A DNA stretch of 64,000 nucleotides from Diphasiastrum complanatum (GCA_029204225.1 CM055096.1:35300390-35364389); one strand, 5' to 3'; counted from the stretch's first letter, positions 23,160 to 34,730 are shown. Notes: generated by a model not told the origin, from the letters alone. Numbers and translations: made by a program.

Positions 23160-23878
23160 TGTGTAGGGCCGAGACGACTATTTGTAACATGTATTAAAGG
23201 GGGGCCAAGGGCCCATATGGTTGTGACACATTAAGAATGTAATTGTGAATTAAGGTTTATAATTGTAAATTGTTTATTAAGGAATGTGTAGCAGTACAAG
23301 GTAGGTGTTGTCATTGTAAGTAGGAAGTTAGGATAAGTGATAGTCACTGGAACTGAATAATAAGAAGTAGTTGTAGGAGTGATGTTACGGGTCATGACGG
23401 GAAGCTAAACCGACCGTGAAGGACTGCAAAATGGATGATTACAATTCTTGACGGGTAACTGAAACGACTCTTTGCAGTCGTAATGATAGAATACTGTGGA
23501 ATTTTCTCGAAAAGATAAATAGGACAATCTAAACCAGGCAGAGGACTTTTTCAATACTGAACTATTGGGACAGTAAAGTATTGGAGAGACGAAGGGTGAG
23601 AGCCGAGCACTGTCATGTTAATTTTAGTCTATGTGTGAGTCACAGGCAGCAAGAGAGAGTTTCCTTGTTTAAGACCTTGTAAGTGACCAGTATGTAGACG
23701 CTAAATATGTTGTATCAGCCTTTGTTTCTGGAATTGATTACTGCATTGTCATATATTGTGGGTTGTGAATATGATTGTAGAATAATTGCATAACATCAGC
23801 TTTTCATGGTTATCTCTGTTTAATTAGTGTCATGTTATTGGTTATATTGTTACTGTTGCTGTTGCTATTGGATACATA
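23160..23878 (+). repeat. 3' LTR of element H, 3' end missing
   Basis: It starts TGTGTAGGGCC and matches the 5' LTR up to TTGGATACAT, then diverges. About 70 terminal bases are missing, so the target duplication cannot be checked. It has 224 extra bases (23477-23700) relative to the 5' LTR. Confidence 0.8.
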
Positions 23879-24942
23879 TTTAGCAGAATTTTTGATATCT
23901 AGATTCAATACTAGACAAAAATCTGTACGTTTTTTGTGGTTGAAGATTATGTGTATCAAACATGTTATGGTATGTTTTTTGTGGATGATTGCCAAATAAG
24001 ATTAAGAATTCAGAGGACTCATATTTCCTAGTAAGAATCTGGTTTGAGAAATATTCTTAAAGTTTGAAACCTTTCATGAGGTAAATGACTATAGAATGAA
24101 TCTTATGTTTTTTGAGTTGTGTGCTCTTGGACATCCACTCTGTATTCTCTAGTATATATATATGACTTGGAAAATCTAGTAAAAAGTGATTGACAAATCA
24201 TGATTCCTAGATGTTTATGATTGATGAATCATAAATATGTACTGGGTTATTATTGGATGATTATGTAGAAATGCAATGATTCTTAGAAATGATGAGTAAT
24301 TCTTGATTATTTTTCTTACAGAGAGTTTGCTCATATTAGTAGAGGATACTCTACTATAGATTATAGTCTATAAGTGTTTAGGTACAATGCTCAACCAAAA
24401 TCTCTAGTTATTATGGAGACATAAATATATTAAGATTCAAAAATTTGTTGATTTCTTGCATAAGATGTCCGAAACTTGTATGAGTATTGATGGATTTCTA
24501 GAGATTTAGGTTAGTTGAATTGGTTATATATACTTCAGAATTCTTGGATAACATTCTATGGGTATATGTACCTAGAAGTATTATATAATGTCTACAAGAT
24601 ATTGTGGATGATTTCGGACTATAAATATATTGCTTCTTACTTTTAGACTTTATCTCTAAGGTAAGGTGGTAACTCTCCTAATGCTTCATGTAAATTGAGT
24701 TTATTTGAAGGTGACACCTTTGGCTTGGATTGGATCAAACCCAATTAGATGATTTATCGCTTAGTGTATCTTTAGGATTTCAAAAAGGTACTCAATATAA
24801 AAAATAAACATTCAAAAAGTTGTTCTATCCCTGACTACTTAATTAGATAGATAGGTCAGACTAAGGATAATAATTCTTGGGATACGGTTGGATGCGTAGA
24901 AGAGAACTTCCCTTAAATTTCACTTATGAGGAAAGAAGCAAG
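23879..24942. other. AT-rich region without recognisable gene
   Basis: Stops occur in all frames and no repeat was recognised. It may be the eroded 3' part of the element whose polypurine tract follows at 24943. Confidence 0.5.
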
Positions 24943-24957
24943 TCAAGGGGGGAATAA
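24943..24957 (+). promoter_or_regulatory. Polypurine tract next to a plus-oriented LTR
   Basis: CAAGGGGGGAATAA is directly followed by TGTTACGTGC, a standard Ty3 3' end arrangement. Confidence 0.6.
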
Positions 24958-26270
24958 TGTTACGTGCATATTCAGCACATAGGATTTGGAATAATCCTTT
25001 TCATGCCCTTCAACTGTTGAGATTATTAGTTACGCTTTGAAACCTCATTCAAGGCCATTTATGTAATTAATAACCTTGTGAGAATTCATACATTCATATA
25101 GTGACATGTGCAGCTACACATGGTATGCCAATGATTGCATGCATGTAGAAAGACTATCAATTGAGCTGAGAGTGAGACCAGTCTGCATGAGGTGAGGGTT
25201 GCATGTCATCATGCATTGTAGGCTATATCAACAAATGTATTCCATCTTTGAATTTTATAGACCATTTTCATCAAGATGATTATGAGTTTGATAAGTCATC
25301 ACATTCATTCTTTTGGCGGCCGCGCAATTCGTGCCAACTCCAATGTGAAAACGGGCCAAGCCACTTTTGCACCCTAAATCAATAAAATGTCACAGGACGT
25401 GCCTTGGGCCTCTATGTGAAAACACCCTTAGATCCTTTGGAGCCCACCTCTGTAGTAATTCCAAGTGCCAAGAGATCAAGTAAAGCATTTATGTCATAAT
25501 TTTCAAGTGGACAAGAGTTATGATGGAATGTGCATGTGGGCAGCCAATGACGGGCTGCCACATAGTGTATGCACGTTCCACACATGCAAAATGTGCAAGC
25601 GCTATGTGGCAACCAATCATTGGCTGTCCACATGCACATTTTCTCAAAAAAGAATCAAAAAAATGCAAATTTGTTTTGTTTTTTTTTTTTCAGAAAATGA
25701 AAAAACCAGAATTTTGTTTCAAAAAAATTAGAATTATGCAAAAGGACTGTAGAAAAAAAAACGTGGAAAAAAATGTGCGAAAAAAAAATTCAAAAAAAAA
25801 ACCCAGAAATAAAAATAAAATAAAATCTTCACGTGCCATTATGCAAGGTAAGGCCCCTGCCTTTAGGCCTTCCACCTGCTCAGTGGGGCCCTCGGGCACC
25901 CTCGGGCCCCGCATTAAAGTGGTGGTGGTCTGAATACAGCTCCTCTTATTTTCAACACCTTGACGGGTGCACGCGTCAGGGTGGGCCAGGCAGGGAGTTA
26001 AAAAAAAAACTCGTTGCCCTGGTGCCACGTGTAAAGCACCAGGGTTTTTATCCCATAACCAAATCTTTGGGATTAACCAGTACCTATATATAAGTGAACC
26101 CACCTGCTTACTCACATGTGTGCAGGTGGGTGTGAAGCTGCCCAGCGCCACCTGCCGGCGCCACCTGGCGCCACGGTGCCCGCTGCGCCCTTTTGGCTGG
26201 CGCACCATGATGCGCCCTTTTGGTTGGCGCACCATGAAGCACCCTGGCGCGTGCCAGGGTGCATGAGGGT
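24958..26270 (+). repeat. LTR-like block, GC-rich inside, plus orientation
   Basis: It starts TGTTACGTGCAT after the polypurine tract. It contains a quasi-palindrome (25520-25650), poly-T/A runs, a GC-rich stretch and a TATATAAG box at about 26084, followed by GC-rich short repeats. The right edge is uncertain. Part of it (25520-25900) has a diverged inverted copy at 29590-29830. ORFs here come from compositional bias. Confidence 0.5.
26171..26265. repeat. 27-bp tandem duplication and near-palindrome, very GC-rich
   Basis: GCGCCCTTTTGG(C/T)TGGCGC...ACCATGA occurs twice in a row, followed by CACCCTGGCGCGTGCCAGGG, a near-perfect palindrome. Confidence 0.8.
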
Positions 26271-27332
26271 GTTAAAATTATGGGGAGCCTTCTGAATTCA
26301 GTGTTGGTGCTCAATAAGCATATCCACAATTTGGAAAGTTTTAGGTGGTTCAACCCATAATTCAATTTCCCAAACTCCAAGGTGCATTCCTTCATTGATG
26401 ATAGTTGGAGGAGTGATCACGAATCACGATTCACAATGTTCAAACTCCAGGAACGGTGGGTCATAAATATAGATCATATATATAGCTGGTATGTGGCCAT
26501 CTAATTTTCACGCTGCTACACAATTCAATGCGTGGTGCCAAATTCTGGTGGGTGACATTAAGTGCCCTTTGCCTGATTTGTCTTTACCTAGAACTTTTAC
26601 CTGCCTGCTTCATTCACCTTCATTGCTACCTTGCATCATCGTTTGCCAAGGATTTGATTGTCAGAGAAAGCTACCAAGTTTTAGCTCAAAAGCTTGAAGC
26701 AGGCAGAGATACATAAAAAAGAACTATTTTCATATCAGGCCAAATATTGTGAACAAAAAAATGTGATTGTAAGCAATGCTTTTAGTTTAGTGGGGTTAAT
26801 TAAATACAATTGATCTTATCAGTTTTTGGTAAATCTTCACCATCATCAAGTGCTGGAAAGCTTCTTAAAAAAAGTGAAATTCTATATAGTGGTTCTAGGA
26901 AGGCATTATCTTCAAGTCATCAAAAGCTTCCTATCAAAAGTTTTGTACATACATGATGATAAACATATTCCCAAAAAGGTTTATTTCATATTCAATAATA
27001 AACTTTTCACCTTCCACTGGCAATTGGCTACTGCAAATAAAAGAGACATGAATAACCATTAGGAAAGGCCTTTCCCAAAGATTGCAATCTCGACTATCTG
27101 CGTAATTGGTCTACATTTCTTGAGTAACTAAATCTGCCAAGGTACTCTGCTCAAATTTTTTCACAATTTGAGGAGCTTTTTGTAGCGCATGAACATAAAT
27201 AACACCCAAATCTATCAGACAAGAGAGATATGGGATAATTGATAAAATCAACACGCATCGATCATGTGTCATGATTATCTTAAGACACCACGGCTAGATT
27301 GAAAAGACAATCATGGATAATTGATCCATAAT
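26271..27332. other. 3' flank of the BAHD gene
   Basis: No coding region or repeat was recognised. It should contain the 3' UTR and polyadenylation site of the minus-strand BAHD gene, but I could not place them. Confidence 0.4.
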
Positions 27333-28894
27333 TTACAATATGTCCCAGAGGGTTAGCTCCTTGATCTTGCTCTCAAACTGTGACGAAGTGGCATGCAACT
27401 CGTCCCTCAGAATTTCACTAAATTTTTCCATTGCAGCGGCAGGCAAACCCAGTACCACTTTGGTGCTCTTCCTTTCTTTTCCACAAGAGATGAAAAGAAC
27501 CACTTCTGGTTCTGGAAGAGTAACGGGACCTGAATGCACGGGATCTCCCCAGCCATGATCTATGGCATTGAGGGAGAGTCTCGACCAGGTGGTTATGAGA
27601 AGCGTGGACGTCAGAGATGGGCGAGCACGAGTTTGTTCGAAGTAGTCGATTGCAGATCTCATGTACTTGTCATCCATCATTTTGATGGCTTCTTGAACAA
27701 GACCAACAGCATGAGACGAGCTTTTATGCGTGAGATCTTCAGCTGTAACCATCGCGCACGTAAATAGAATCCCGTTTCCGAAGAAGCCTGTCGGGAGAGG
27801 GGGAACTAATTTTGATCGTGAATCAACTGCAAAAAGCAACTTTGCCTTTTGAGAATCAGGAACATTCAGGGCTTCGGTTCGAGCACGCCAAACTAAAGCA
27901 GTGAGGGCCTCAAACGTAGTGCATTTCTTGAGCAGGCCTTCTTGGAGTATATTTCTCTTCAGTGCTTCCAAAGATTGCGCATCAAAGCAGAAGGAGCTGT
28001 ACACTACATCGGCCGATAATTGTATCTGGTGATCTTTTGAAACTGCTTCGACCTCAGTGAATTCAATATGAGGAAATTCTATCTGAAAAGGCACACGGTG
28101 CTTCAGAACGCTTCTGTCTAGATAAGGAGGAACTGATATTGGCACACCACGCGCAGTTTCAGCCCACGAATTCAAAAACTCCATAGCTGCTATTCCATCA
28201 TAGACGGCATGATTCATAGCAAGCCCGACAACAAAGCCTCCACACTTGAGTCTGGTAACCTGCACATGCCAACATCGATAGATGATTGATCGTTTCTTAC
28301 AAAATTACATCAGCCTGAGTTAGCTCATGATCGCAAGCACATCTTCCTGATAAAGCGAGCATTTCCGTACATGTAAACATCTCTTGCGGCGCTAGATTGA
28401 CGAATCGATTGGACTCCACTATCATGAGAATTATACGAGAATTATATGAACGATGAGAATTATACCTGCACTATCATAAGTGGAAGTTCGAGTACGTTTT
28501 TGGCACTTGGAACGTTGTAGACGAACTGTGTCAATATGGTCGTATCAGTGATGTCTGCTAGTGTAGAGTCTGCATCCCCCTCGACAAATAATACCCCTTG
28601 GTCGTTACAGATTACATTTAGCTTCCCGTCGGAGCTGATCCCCAACCTGCCAGCCACTGGCCGGTAGTGCACCAGAACCTTACGAAGAGCCTCTCGAAGC
28701 ACGTTTGCAGGATCTTCATTCTTCTTATCTTCTTTGGCCTCGTAGAAGTACACAGTTCGCAAAATGTATGCAACATTCTGGTCCAGGTTAGAGAGAAAGT
28801 AAATGAAATGTTCCGTAGGTTCTGCGGGCGCAACCAGCATGGGCTCTTGCAGCACAATGCTGAGCGATCCTGGTAGCACTGGTTCGGTCCCCAT
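27333..28894 (-). CDS. BAHD acyltransferase, omega-hydroxyacid/fatty-alcohol feruloyl transferase-like
   Basis: BAHD enzymes move an acyl group from CoA to an alcohol or amine in the cytosol. There are two exons, 28894-28466 and 28259-27333. The 206-base intron (GTATAA...GCAG, 28465-28260) is in phase 0 between Gln and Val of QVTRLKCGG, the position typical of plant BAHD genes. The product is 451 residues, a normal length. The catalytic HAVYD (HxxxD) is at residues 160-164. The structural DFGWG motif appears as DHGWG at 377-381. FLSNLDQN, VLVHYRPVAGRL, SWAETARGVP, LLITTWSRLS and LFISCGKERKS match the HHT/FHT/ASFT clade that feruloylates omega-hydroxyacids and fatty alcohols for suberin. The substrate is inferred. 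No stops, so it is likely functional. The start ATG is the first in frame, with a (CA)n run 44 bases upstream. Confidence 0.9.
28260..28465 (-). other. Intron of the BAHD gene
   Basis: Donor CAG|GTATAA and acceptor TGTGCAG|GTTACC on the minus strand; phase 0. Confidence 0.9.
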
Positions 28895-28934
28895 GGCAGC
28901 AAATTAGCACAGCACCTGACCGTCAACTTCGATT

Positions 28935-28937
<3 letters not shown>

Positions 28938-28971
<34 letters not shown>
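28938..28971. repeat. (CA)n microsatellite in the BAHD 5' leader
   Basis: About 16-17 CA units, reading (GT)n on the gene's strand, 44 bases before the start codon. Confidence 0.95.
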
Positions 28972-28972
<1 letters not shown>

Positions 28973-29500
28973 TTCTCCTCTCAGCACTCAGGATTCAGGA
29001 CTGTGTGTCACTCTCAAAGCCGGTTTGATGCCTGGAGTCTGGAGATTAGAGTCTGTTAAGCAAACACATACAGCCGAAAATTAAATGGCCGCATACCTGT
29101 TATCACCCAACCGTTACTGAAGTCAGCACATTCTCACCCCTCCAACAATCATATATCAATTAATGCACCTTGGAGCTTTAGAAATTGGATGAGCATTGAG
29201 AGTACTCAATTTGGACTCTAGACTCTGGAGGTTGGCGCTTCCAAACGCCCAGTGACAACTAAGGAAATTTGTTTTTTCAATGCGTGCTGTCGACTCTGGA
29301 GTGTCTTCTGTCCCACCAGGTATCTGCTACCTGGGCACGAGCATGCCTGTCCATCATTTATAATGGCAAAATTTCAATGCTGATTCTCTTGTTGCATGCA
29401 AATGCTGATTCTGATCACAAGTACCCAAGCCACATTTACTCATTTGTTGAACACGAGACTATCTAATTTGCTGACAAGGCGAGGCGAGGTCATCGCTCGG
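28972..29500 (-). other. Upstream region of the BAHD gene
   Basis: Not coding. It should hold the promoter. A weak TATA-like GATATATGA on the minus strand near 29150 is the only candidate and is not strong. Confidence 0.35.
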
Positions 29501-29589
29501 GAGTCAGCTCAATTTTGGAAGGGTCAGCGAGGAGCCCGAGGCATAGCTTCCACGCACACTCCGTGGGGGGCGGGGTGTGTTGGCTGGGA

Positions 29590-29920
29590 GGGCCCTTGCC
29601 CGGGGGCAGGCCCCGACCAGCAAGGAAGGCCTCGGGCCTTCCCCTACGTAATGCCATTGTGTGAAGTTTGTTTTTTTTTTTCGTTTTTTGGCCCTACGGT
29701 ACTGTCGTACGGCCGTACGTGTGGACCAATTTTTTTTTTTTTTGCAAATTTTTTACGTTTGTGGTGGAATGTGGATGTGGACAGCCAATGACGGGCTGCC
29801 ACATAGCACATGCACATTCCACCGGAGAGAGGAGAGAGAACGTGCATTCCACCGGAGAGAGGAGAGAGAAAGTGAATTCCATCGGAGAGAGGAGAGAGAA
29901 TGACAGATTCCTAGGAGAGA
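29590..29920. repeat. GC-rich LTR-like piece with palindromes and 30-bp tandem repeat
   Basis: It contains a diverged inverted copy of part of 25520-25900, including the CAGCCAATGACGGGCTGCCA hairpin near 29780. A perfect 14-base palindrome CGTACGGCCGTACG lies at 29706-29719. Three tandem units of about 30 bases (GGAGAGAGGAGAGAGAA core) occur at 29817-29905. Confidence 0.65.
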
Positions 29921-30885
29921 GAAAATTGGATGGACATTATGCTCCTGGAGGTGGTCCCAAAATACAAAGGACACCTGAGCACAAGGCATTACGGAGATGG
30001 GAAATCTGACTCTAGGAACTTAAGGACGTAGTTGAGCTGGCCAAATTCCAATGCTCTCCAAACCTTGCTTTGAGTTATCCTCTAAAACCTCCATTTCATA
30101 AAGCCTAGAGTTTTTTGAAGACTTTTACTTAAAAAAATGTATATATGCTTGTATAAAAAATCGTCAAACTTATAATATTGGTTTTTGAGAGAACCTGCCG
30201 TATCCATTCCTATAGTTTGTCAGTTTTCTCGAGCATTGGAGCTGGCCAGCAGCAACAGCAGCATCAGGAGGGAGAAGCTCCCACCACCATCTGGCTTCTG
30301 GCCTAGTGCTCATAAAAAAACTTCATACCAGTCTTATCAACAAGATTTTTATGAAATCGATTAGAGTCTGGAACAACTCGACTTTCACTAGACTATGCAC
30401 AGGCTCTAAATGCCAAGTGCCCATCCAAAAGTTCAAGTTGAGTGAGAGACTGACAAATACACTCAGTCACTTAATTTCCACCAGTGATAAGCACCTCGCA
30501 TTTGAAACCTATGTTTTTTTCATCCTATGGAAATCAACTGATATTGAACGATTACAAAACCTACAAATCTAAAAATGAAGTGATGTAATGTGAATTTCAA
30601 CAATTGGTCTATTTACGTTTGTCAATTTTGCACAAGCAGTGTAGTGTTCTGAGTCCGCTCCCCTGCGCTCCCCTACCGCGGGGCTGTCCTAATGCTCCTA
30701 GGGAATAAATGGTAATTGCTAAATCCTCTTCTATACCTCAAGGTAGCAAACTCCATGCCAAGCACATATCTCTGATTTTGACAAGTGGCATGCATGCGGT
30801 CCATGAGTCACTAATCAAGTCAACATGCCTTAGTGGCGTCATGTTTCAAGCAAGGTGTGAGATCCAAGGTGTTGGGTCCCTAACA
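29921..30885 (-). repeat. Probable LTR, minus orientation, left edge unresolved
   Basis: The right edge is defined by CCTAACA at 30885 next to a polypurine tract; on the minus strand the LTR starts TGTTAGGGACCC. Only this edge is secure. The interior shows no coding signal. Material at 29590-29920 may belong to it. Confidence 0.45.
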
Positions 30886-30899
30886 TTCCCTCCCCCTTA
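30886..30899 (-). promoter_or_regulatory. Polypurine tract, minus strand
   Basis: The minus strand reads GTAAGGGGGAGGGAA immediately before TGTTAGGGACCC. Confidence 0.6.
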
Positions 30900-31424
30900 C
30901 AAATACTTTTCTTCCAAGGAAGAAACATTTATGGAAATACCTATCTAAGGTTCACGAGTCTGACACACTGCACAATGCTCTTTTGAGTAATGTGGACCCC
31001 GTACAGGTGATGCTCTGCAGTTTGTGACTTCGGCACAAAGTTTATAGTATACCTTTTGAGTCAAGTGTCTAAAAAATCAAAGATCAAATGTGTATCTTCA
31101 TTCAAGCATGGAGTTTGCACGTACAAATCAATTGAAACTAGTCTCAAATTTTGATCTAGATTGATCTTTTGGCAATTGGTCCTAAAATCACTACAATCAC
31201 AAGCATTCAATGCAACTTGAAATACATGTGGAAAAATGAATCAATTTGATAGCATTCAATTGAGCACATAGATGATCAAAATCAAACATAAATCAATGCT
31301 CCAATTCGACCTTGAAAACAATGTCACTCAAAATTTGAAAATTGCATCTTAACAAGTGAAAGTAAAAATGACCCCCATCAAAGGTGTGCTCCTTGAATTT
31401 TGTTGCATTGATAAAGTTAGGTTG
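30900..31424. other. No gene recognised
   Basis: AT-rich sequence. It could be decayed pol of the element whose polypurine tract is at 30886, but no domain is legible. Confidence 0.4.
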
Positions 31425-31950
31425 CTATTGTTGTTGCTTCTTTGCCTCGTTGTAGATGCGGATGCGACACTCTTTGATGTTGTAATTCGCTCTCTTATAG
31501 TATCTGCAGAAGAGCTTTTTGCGCAATCCATTGTTCTCTACTTGAGTATGAGGCGTTTGATGCTGATGTTGTTGCACTTGATTCTTCTTGCCCTTGAAAT
31601 AGTCTTTCTTCTTGGTGTATAGGGCCAGGGACTTGTCTTTCTTCTTGCCCTTGAAATAGTCTTTCTTCTTGGTGTATAGGGCCAGGGACTTGTCTTTGAC
31701 TGACAGATTGTTGGTCTTTCTTCGCATTTCTTCTTGAAGAAAATGACCGATTACCTTTTGAAGAGCGAGGTCAGGTTGTGTGGAGATCATCACAACAAAG
31801 TGCTCGTAGACTTTGGTAGAGAAGAAAACAAGGTCATAACAGCATCATCATCTTGAATAGCACATCCTACAACAGATAATTGATCGAATAAAGATTTGAA
31901 ACTGTGAGTGATGGCTGTAGAGTCAGACATTCTAAGTGTGAAGAACTTCC
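31425..31950 (-). pseudogene. Copia E' gag, second half only
   Basis: The minus strand reads from just inside the primer-binding site into mid-gag (THSFKSLFDQLSVVG, 31930-31880). It continues to a decayed knuckle CRYYKRANYNIKEC (second Cys lost) near 31480. The first half of gag is missing. A 57-base unit (19 residues, KSLALYTKKKDYFKGK) is tandemly duplicated at about 31584-31697. Confidence 0.7.
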
Positions 31951-31976
31951 TTCTATTTCTTGGTTTATTGAGCTAA

Positions 31977-31988
31977 GCTCTGATACCA
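31977..31988 (-). promoter_or_regulatory. Primer-binding site of copia E'
   Basis: The minus strand reads TGGTATCAGAGC (tRNA-iMet type), three bases from the LTR edge TGTTGGAGG at 31992. Confidence 0.85.
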
Positions 31989-31991
31989 ATC

Positions 31992-33153
31992 TGTTGGAGG
32001 TGGGACACGAACGGAGGAAGAGAGAAGAAAATAGTAAACAACTCTCCTGTTATTATGGGCTGCTATGAGAAAGAACAGTCTAAAAGAATGTAAATGCAAA
32101 AATATGACAACTGCTCAAGCGTTCTCACCTACATGATCTTAAAAATAATTCATACTCAAATAAATATGAGTACAGTTTACTGAAGAAATTAGATGATGTG
32201 TGGTATTATTGTAAATTGGTTTTCAGTATGCAGTTCAGTTCAGAATGTAAAGAAGTGATAATGCTGTATGATAATGCAAGTTCCTCAGGCGTCAAAGATA
32301 GCCATCGTTTGATCAAATACTAAGGAGTCATTGACATTCGTGATCTGATCAGAGTGAGTAAACAAGCGTGAACAAGCAGTAAGAGTGTAATCAAATCACA
32401 ACATCATACATCTACGTTAAACACATATGATAGAACGCGTTGCTTCTATATTACAATGAACGCTTGAACAACACTGAATACATTATAGTCGGAAATGGAG
32501 GTGTAACTTGGATGCTCGGTATCATTCGCTTTGTTGGCGGAGCATCACGTAGAGTGCGTGATAATGATGTATTTATACACCACATTCTTATAATTTATTA
32601 CAATAAATGTTTAGCTACCAACTATGTAAGTCATTGTACTCAAGAAGTGTTTGAACTACAACGACAACTGTACAATGTGTACATAAGCCAAATAACTTGA
32701 AGGCCGGAATACTCAAGTTTGTCATGGTCTTCGTTCGGTCGGATATTTCCATAATAGACTTTGGTTGTATACTTCGCATTTTTCACATTTCTTCGGAAGT
32801 CGTTGGAGACGACACCCTTCGCATTTTTGCATTCTGCCGAAAAACCCGAAGGTGTTAGAAAAAACCCGAAGGTGTTGAAACTGATGTCGAAATAGACTCA
32901 TTTCGCTTTTGTTCCATTTTGGAAAAATGGGAAAAAGCCAACAAACAATTCATTTGTTGAACTAAACTGAATTGTCGCATTTTGGTTAAATGCAAAAAAG
33001 CCAACAAAAAGTCTACTTCTTCGAAATAGTTAAAAAGAAGTTATTGTTGCAAAATTGTCGCATTTTGGGAAAATGCGAAAAAGCCGACAAAAAGTTTACT
33101 TCTTCAAAATAGTTGAAAAGAAGTTACTATCGAAAAATTGCCACATTTTTCGG
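31992..33153 (-). repeat. LTR of copia E', first part (rest displaced by inversion)
   Basis: It starts TGTTGGAGGTGGG beside the primer site. 32180-32700 matches 49940-50450. 32760-33150 carries repeated CGCATTTTGGGAAAATGCG and GCGAAAAAGCCGACAAAA motifs. It breaks off at 33153; matching LTR sequence resumes in opposite orientation at 36278-36055. Confidence 0.75.
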
Positions 33154-33770
33154 GTCACTATGAACAAGATCAAGAATGCCATTGGCTCTTCTTGCTCCAT
33201 CTTTGGGAAATCTCTCTCTATGTTGTTTTCCCAAAATGCAACCCTCACAAATTTTTCCTTAAAAAGAGATATCCGGCAATCCAACAACTAGATTACCTCC
33301 TTTACGGATTTGCAAGTTTGAGCACTGATATGACCAAACCTTTGATGCCAAAGATCACTTCGACTATCAACAGTGCTTACCATAGCTTGAGTAAAAGATC
33401 TCACATTCAATTTGTAGAGTCGATTCCCGTTGACTCTAGCTCCTGTAGCAATCACTTTGTAGTGATTCTTGATGTCTTTGACAAGACATTTGTCACTGTC
33501 AAACTCAACCTTGAGTTGTTGATCAGCCATCGTCCCAACAGATAGTAGATTGCTAGCTAAGCCAAATACATACTGCACATTGCTTATATGATTTATCTTC
33601 CCCTTGGCTAACTTCACTGGTACCACTCCAACTCCTTTACCAGATAGCAATTTGCCATCAGCTTGTCCAACTTCATCACCATTGTAAGTTTTCTTGAGTT
33701 CTAAAAACCACTCTTTCTTTGAAGTCATGTGCTTGGATGCACCACTATCAATGTACTAGGTATCCTTGGC
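33154..33770 (-). pseudogene. Copia B protease and GAG-pre-integrase (inverted half)
   Basis: Minus strand: IDSGASKHMTSKKEWF (protease active site) at about 33760-33715, then HISNVQYVFGLASNLLSVG, WHQRFGHISAQTCKSVKE, and a frameshifted zinc-binding CEGCILGKQHR. It ends at LVHSD (33154). The 33288-33728 stretch is open for 146 codons. Confidence 0.85.
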
Positions 33771-33790
33771 TTCATCACTTGTCATTAATG

Positions 33791-34730
33791 CTATAATGAG
33801 CAATTTTGAACTCTCACCTGTATCATCTTCATATTGATCATCATCGTATTGATGTTGATCAGTATAATTGTCTTCTCCCAGTGACCAGATTTGTTGTAGT
33901 ACCTACAATTTTCAGATTTATTTTGTCTTGAATAGCCGCGTTCTTGACCTCGATCTTGATTCCAATTACCTCGATTCGGACGATCATTGACTTGCTCATG
34001 AAATTGCTGAAATGATCCTCGGCTTGAGTTTCCTCCTCTCGATTGATACTTTCCATGGCCAAATCTTCCACCTCGTCCTCTAATTGCAAGAGCTTGATCA
34101 TAGCTCATGTTACGATGATTCAAGTTCTCTTGACGTTGCTCTTCTTGCAAAAGCAATCCACCTAGTTCTTCATAGGTTGGAAGATTTTCTCTTGTGGCTA
34201 TACTTGTCACAAACATATGATGTGACTCACTCAGACTATTCAATGTCAATTGCACGATCTCACGATCTTGTACTCGCTCTCCAGTTGCTGCTAATTGATC
34301 ACGGATCTCTTTGATCTTCAGTATGTGATCGGCAATAGTTGCACCATCATCCATCCGCAATGTATGCACTTTGTCTTTAGAAATAGTATTCGAGATGTAT
34401 TTGTCATTTCAAACAATGCCTTCAATGTATCCCACGCTTCTTTTAGTCCTTCTGAATCTGAAATATAGGAAATAATTGCATCTCTAACTGATAAGTTGAT
34501 GACATTTTGGGCTTTCCGTCTTCTCCTATCAAATGCCCACTGATCTTCTTCAATCACTGGCCTTGTCTCTTCACCTGTCACGATCTCCCATAGCTCCTTT
34601 TCCATCAAAATGTTCTTCAATTTGAATTTCTAAACTGCATAGTTGTCGACACCTTCCAATTTGCTTGACTCATTAAGGAGACTCGTTTAGAATTGCCATT
34701 ACTGGATAGATGAGTCTGAATCACAAAATT
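33791..34730 (-). pseudogene. gag: Copia B gag (inverted half)
   Basis: Minus strand: KFKLKNILMEKELWEIV near 34650 after a stop in the usual Trp position, then helical gag sequence (SVRDAIISYISD, LRMDDGATIADHILKIKEIRDQL, NLPTYEELGGLLLQEEQR). An R/G-rich segment and a knuckle with the second Cys changed to Tyr (CRYYNKSGHWE) complete it. One frameshift lies near 34370. Confidence 0.8.

Larger units (their letters stand above)
12707..23878 (+). mobile_element. Ty3 retrotransposon H, Tat-like, 11 kb, RT-deficient
   Basis: Plus-strand order: 5' LTR, tRNA-Asp-like primer site, gag, RNase H, integrase, a 1.7 kb spacer with a small membrane-type ORF, a long accessory ORF (split by a 2 kb insertion) and a 3' LTR. 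The two LTRs are the same sequence (TGTGTAGGGCC start). No chromodomain is seen. Protease and the RT core are absent. Many internal stops are TGA or TAG where CGA or CAG is expected. It sits inside copia I. Confidence 0.85.

Noticed and set aside
25690-26266. Long ORFs on both strands in the GC-rich block
   Set aside because: GC bias and poly-A/T runs give open frames; no conserved motif, and the related block at 29590-29830 does not preserve them.
28460-28971. An alternative upstream start extending the BAHD protein through the (GT)n run
   Set aside because: It would add a poly-Cys/Val stretch in another frame; MGTEP at 28894 gives a normal-length family N terminus.
30306-30948. Plus-strand ORFs between BAHD and copia E'
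   Set aside because: Short, no motif, and overlap a probable LTR in the opposite orientation.
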